A stretch of 9,606 nt of DNA. Source: Geobacteraceae bacterium (GTDB taxonomy: Bacteria > Desulfobacterota > Desulfuromonadia > Desulfuromonadales > Geopsychrobacteraceae). Shown piece after piece: positions 7,466 to 9,606 of this stretch (position 1 is the first letter of the stretch; each line of letters begins with the position of its first letter). Both the position numbers and the translations under genes were made by a program. The DNA lies in contig JAMOPE010000309.1 of the NCBI GenBank assembly GCA_027064785.1, positions 1-9,606 of the forward strand, read 5' to 3'. The notes beneath the pieces are model-generated. The model was not told where the DNA came from and made no database searches. It saw only the letters and a program-made list of their open reading frames with translations.

Positions 7466-8832
7466 TCGGGCTAGAGTCAAACCAAACTAAAATTCTGGCC
7501 GAATTCTTAACTGATTTTTGTTATGAAGATATTCCTGACCATATTGTCGCACGTACCGAGGATCTGTTTCTTGACTGGTTCGGTTCTGCATTAGCTGGTC
7601 ACAATGTCCGACAAATTCAAATTTTAGAGCACTTTTCTAAAGCGATGGGGCCCTCGAATGGGGTCAGCGAGATTTTTGTATCTCGAAAACGAACTTCCCC
7701 TTTTTTTGCCGCTTTGGTCAATGCAGCTTCTTCACATTATGCGGAACAGGACGATGTCCATAACGGTTCGGTTTTCCACCCTGGAACCGTAGTCTTTCCG
7801 GCAGTGGTTGCTACCGCACAAGAGTTGGGGAGCTCTGGGCGTGAAGCTATCGTTGCGGTAGTCGCAGGCTATGAAGCGGGTATCCGTATCGGCGAAGCTC
7901 TGGGTCGATCCCATTATAAAATATTTCATACAACAGGCACCGCTGGTACTCTGGCCTCCGCAGTCGGAGTTGCGCGCCTGCTTGGTGCCGATGCCGGACA
8001 AATGCTGAATGCTCTGGGTTCAGCTGGGACGATGGCCGCTGGGCTTTGGGAGTTTTTGCGTGATGGTGCAGATTCCAAACAGTTGCATACAGCAAAAGCC
8101 GCAGCCGACGGCTTACTCTCCGCATACATTGCTCTTGACGGTTTTACCGGTGCCCAGAGAATTATCGAGGGCGATCAGGGCATGGCGGCCGGAATGTCGC
8201 AAGATGCCGATCCGGCTCTGCTTGTTGACCGTTTGGGAAGCCGGTGGGCGATTGGAGAGACCTCTTTTAAATTTCACGCTAGCTGTCGGCATACTCACCC
8301 TGCCGCCGATGCCCTGCTGGAGTTGATGCTGAAGTACAAAATCAAAGCTGATGATATTGCTGAGGTTACGGCTCATGTTCATCAGGGGGCAATTGATGTT
8401 CTCGGTCCGGTTACAGACCCGCAATCTGTCCATCAATCTAAGTTTTCCATGGGATTCGTTTTGGCGATGATTGCACTAAAGGGACGGGCGGGGGTCACAG
8501 AATTCAGTGAGGCCGCTTTAAAAGATCCGGAAGTCAGAGCCTTTAGCAGTAAAGTCAAGATGGTTTTGGACGCCAAGGTTGATCAGGCTTACCCAAAATG
8601 CTGGCTGGGACATGTCGAAGTTATCACTCATAACGGACAGCGGTTGGAGATGCATGTCGATACCCCTAAAGGGGATCCAGAGAATACTTTGTCCCGCCCA
8701 GAGTTGGAGGACAAGGCCCTCAGGTTGGCAGCCTGGCAGGGAGGCGCGAGTCAGGAAGAGATGCAGGGTATTATCGCAAGGATATGGCAGCTCAGAGACG
8801 CGCCCGATCTGAAGAATTTCCTAAACACCTGA
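7462..8832 (+). CDS. MmgE/PrpD family protein (polycarboxylate dehydratase/decarboxylase-like)
   Basis: This family includes 2-methylcitrate dehydratase (PrpD), cis-aconitate decarboxylase and iminodisuccinate epimerase; most members are uncharacterised. The protein is 456 aa, full length. The all-helical N-terminal domain contains AEQDDVHNGSVFHPGTVVFPA (from 94), FHTTGTAGT (155-163; H156) and DSKQLHTAKAAADGLLSA (from 204; K206). The region FKFHASCRHTHPAADALL (from 269; K270) leads into the smaller alpha/beta domain. H156, K206 and K270 fall close to H159, K207 and K272 of human cis-aconitate decarboxylase (my recollection of that enzyme). The DDVHNGSVFHP segment differs from the DDTWHPATHP of that enzyme, with a valine where its threonine stands. 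It is therefore probably a different activity on a polycarboxylic or 2-hydroxy acid, exact reaction unknown. No citrate synthase or methylisocitrate lyase gene is adjacent, so the methylcitrate cycle is unlikely. Confidence 0.95.
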   Translation: MIGLESNQTKILAEFLTDFCYEDIPDHIVARTEDLFLDWFGSALAGHNVRQIQILEHFSKAMGPSNGVSEIFVSRKRTSPFFAALVNAASSHYAEQDDVHNGSVFHPGTVVFPAVVATAQELGSSGREAIVAVVAGYEAGIRIGEALGRSHYKIFHTTGTAGTLASAVGVARLLGADAGQMLNALGSAGTMAAGLWEFLRDGADSKQLHTAKAAADGLLSAYIALDGFTGAQRIIEGDQGMAAGMSQDADPALLVDRLGSRWAIGETSFKFHASCRHTHPAADALLELMLKYKIKADDIAEVTAHVHQGAIDVLGPVTDPQSVHQSKFSMGFVLAMIALKGRAGVTEFSEAALKDPEVRAFSSKVKMVLDAKVDQAYPKCWLGHVEVITHNGQRLEMHVDTPKGDPENTLSRPELEDKALRLAAWQGGASQEEMQGIIARIWQLRDAPDLKNFLNT

Positions 8833-8835
8833 TAA

Positions 8836-9489
8836 ATGAGCATGACTATGGATGAGAGTTTGTGTTGGCACCGCCAATTGTTGCTGGAAAAAACTGCAGA
8901 AGCATTACGACGCAATGGTTTTACTGCAAAGGTGTTCGCCAATCGCCAAGAGCTTCGACCGTTTTTGATCGAGGCCGCCCAAGATGCCTCAACGGTTGGT
9001 TTTGGCGGTTCGATAACCCTAGCGCAAATCGGTATTGCCGGAGAGCTGAAACGTGCCGGGAAGTCCCTGATTATACACGGTCGGCCGGGTTTGGCTTCGG
9101 AAGAACGTTTTGCCTTGATGCGCCAGCAGTTGAGTTGTGATCTTTTTCTTAGTAGCACTAACGCTCTGACGATTAAAGGACAGCTTGTCAATATTGACGG
9201 CACGGGGAACCGGGTCGGAGCTATGGCTTTCGGTCCACGTAAGGTTGTTCTTATCGTTGGAGTTAATAAAATTGTTCATGATGTTGACAGTGCTTTGCGA
9301 CGAATTAAAGAGGTAGTTGTCCCGCCTAATGCCCACCGGATGGGCTATGCCCCTCCGTGCACGAAAACCGGGGTCTGCGCAGATTGCAACTCCCCAGAAC
9401 GGGTTTGTCGGATCACAACAATCATTGAAAGACAACCGCGAGATTCGCATATCATTGTCTGTCTTGTGAATGAGAACCTCGGATACTAA
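8836..9489 (+). CDS. LUD-domain (DUF162, LutC-related) protein with C-terminal cysteine cluster
   Basis: The LUD fold is found in LutC/LutB of the lactate-utilisation Fe-S complex. Here it stands alone (217 aa) without LutA or LutB. Visible motifs: VGFGGSITLAQIG (G55-F-G-G-S-I-T-L62), the SSTNALTIKGQLVNIDGTGNRVGA block (LVNIDGTGNR at 117-126) and FGPRKVVLIVGVNKIVHDV. The end carries C175-x5-C181-x2-C184-x6-C191 (PPCTKTGVCADCNSPERVCR), which could hold an Fe-S cluster or zinc; stand-alone anaerobe homologues that I recall carry the same tail. It starts 3 bases after the PrpD-family stop. ATGs at 8836, 8842 and 8848 all lack a good Shine-Dalgarno, so the exact start is uncertain by up to 4 residues. 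Function in this operon is unknown; a redox or CoA-ester role next to the membrane Fe-S protein is inference. Confidence 0.9.
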   Translation: MSMTMDESLCWHRQLLLEKTAEALRRNGFTAKVFANRQELRPFLIEAAQDASTVGFGGSITLAQIGIAGELKRAGKSLIIHGRPGLASEERFALMRQQLSCDLFLSSTNALTIKGQLVNIDGTGNRVGAMAFGPRKVVLIVGVNKIVHDVDSALRRIKEVVVPPNAHRMGYAPPCTKTGVCADCNSPERVCRITTIIERQPRDSHIIVCLVNENLGY

Positions 9490-9516
9490 TTGGTAGTCTG
9501 TGGCAAAGGGAATGCA

Positions 9517-9606
9517 ATGGAATTCACCCGCGAAATATACTGGAATGTTGGCCACGGCGTAACGACTTTGCTGCCGATGTATCTATTGACCATTGCCGCC
9601 ATCGCC
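9517..9606 (+). CDS. N-terminus of a membrane protein, probably HdrD/EMO-like Fe-S oxidoreductase (cut by window edge)
   Basis: The frame from ATG 9517 is open to the window end (30 codons) and has a good Shine-Dalgarno AAAGGGA (9505-9511). The peptide starts MEFTREIYWNVGHGVTTLLP and then turns hydrophobic (MYLLTIAAIA), as at the start of a first transmembrane helix. It resembles the beginning of large membrane proteins with a NarI-like heme b domain fused to an HdrD-like Fe-S domain, proposed as ETF:(mena)quinone oxidoreductases in syntrophs and sulfate reducers. Such a partner would fit an acyl-CoA dehydrogenase operon. Only 30 residues are visible, so the family call is tentative. The ATG at 9512 is in another frame and soon stops. 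Confidence 0.6.
   Translation, partial: MEFTREIYWNVGHGVTTLLPMYLLTIAAIA

Noticed and set aside
4592..8832. Assignment of the operon as a methylcitrate cycle (prp) or as mmg operon genes
   Set aside because: Only the PrpD-family and dehydrogenase members recall those loci; citrate synthase and methylisocitrate lyase are absent, while CaiB and MaoC proteins are present.
9019..9555. 178-codon minus-strand open frame opposite the LUD gene
   Set aside because: The plus strand encodes a clear LUD protein here; the antisense frame is a by-product and spans the start of the next plus-strand gene.

Overview
The window looks like accessory catabolic DNA from a Gram-negative anaerobe, most likely a Desulfobacterota (sulfate-reducing or syntrophic deltaproteobacterial) relative. 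This lineage call is inference. It rests on the combination of a DctP-type TRAP receptor, a sigma-54 activator with a PrpR-like sensor domain, a DUF1847 protein, a stand-alone LUD protein with a cysteine cluster, and the start of what looks like a membrane Fe-S oxidoreductase of the HdrD / ETF:quinone oxidoreductase kind, all at moderate GC.

Layout. Positions 258 to 1 (minus strand) hold the N-terminal part of a TRAP solute-binding protein, truncated by the window edge. A gene-poor stretch of about 1 kb follows (259-1315); it carries the receptor's promoter region and otherwise nothing recognisable. At 1316-3235 (plus) is a complete sigma-54-dependent activator: PrpR_N sensor, PAS-like linker, AAA+ core with Walker A, GAFTGA and Walker B, and a Fis-type HTH. 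A 486-bp intergenic region contains an excellent -24/-12 promoter at 3678-3693. From it a collinear series runs to the right edge: DUF1847 protein (3722-4459), acyl-CoA dehydrogenase (4592-5749), class III CoA-transferase (5753-6934), MaoC-type hydratase (6959-7465), MmgE/PrpD protein (7462-8832), LUD protein (8836-9489) and a truncated membrane protein (9517-9606). Gaps after the dehydrogenase are 3, 24, -4, 3 and 27 bases, as in one operon.

How the genes may work together (inference). The TRAP receptor would bring in an organic acid. The CoA-transferase would activate it, the acyl-CoA dehydrogenase would desaturate it and the MaoC protein would hydrate the double bond. The PrpD-family protein would act on a hydroxy- or unsaturated polycarboxylate before or after these steps. 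Electrons from the dehydrogenase could pass through ETF to the membrane Fe-S protein that begins at 9517. The logic resembles beta-oxidation of substituted succinates (benzylsuccinate, methylsuccinate/mesaconate), but no lyase or thiolase is visible and the substrate cannot be named. The PrpR-like activator is the obvious candidate to switch on the operon, and perhaps also the TRAP gene, through sigma-54.
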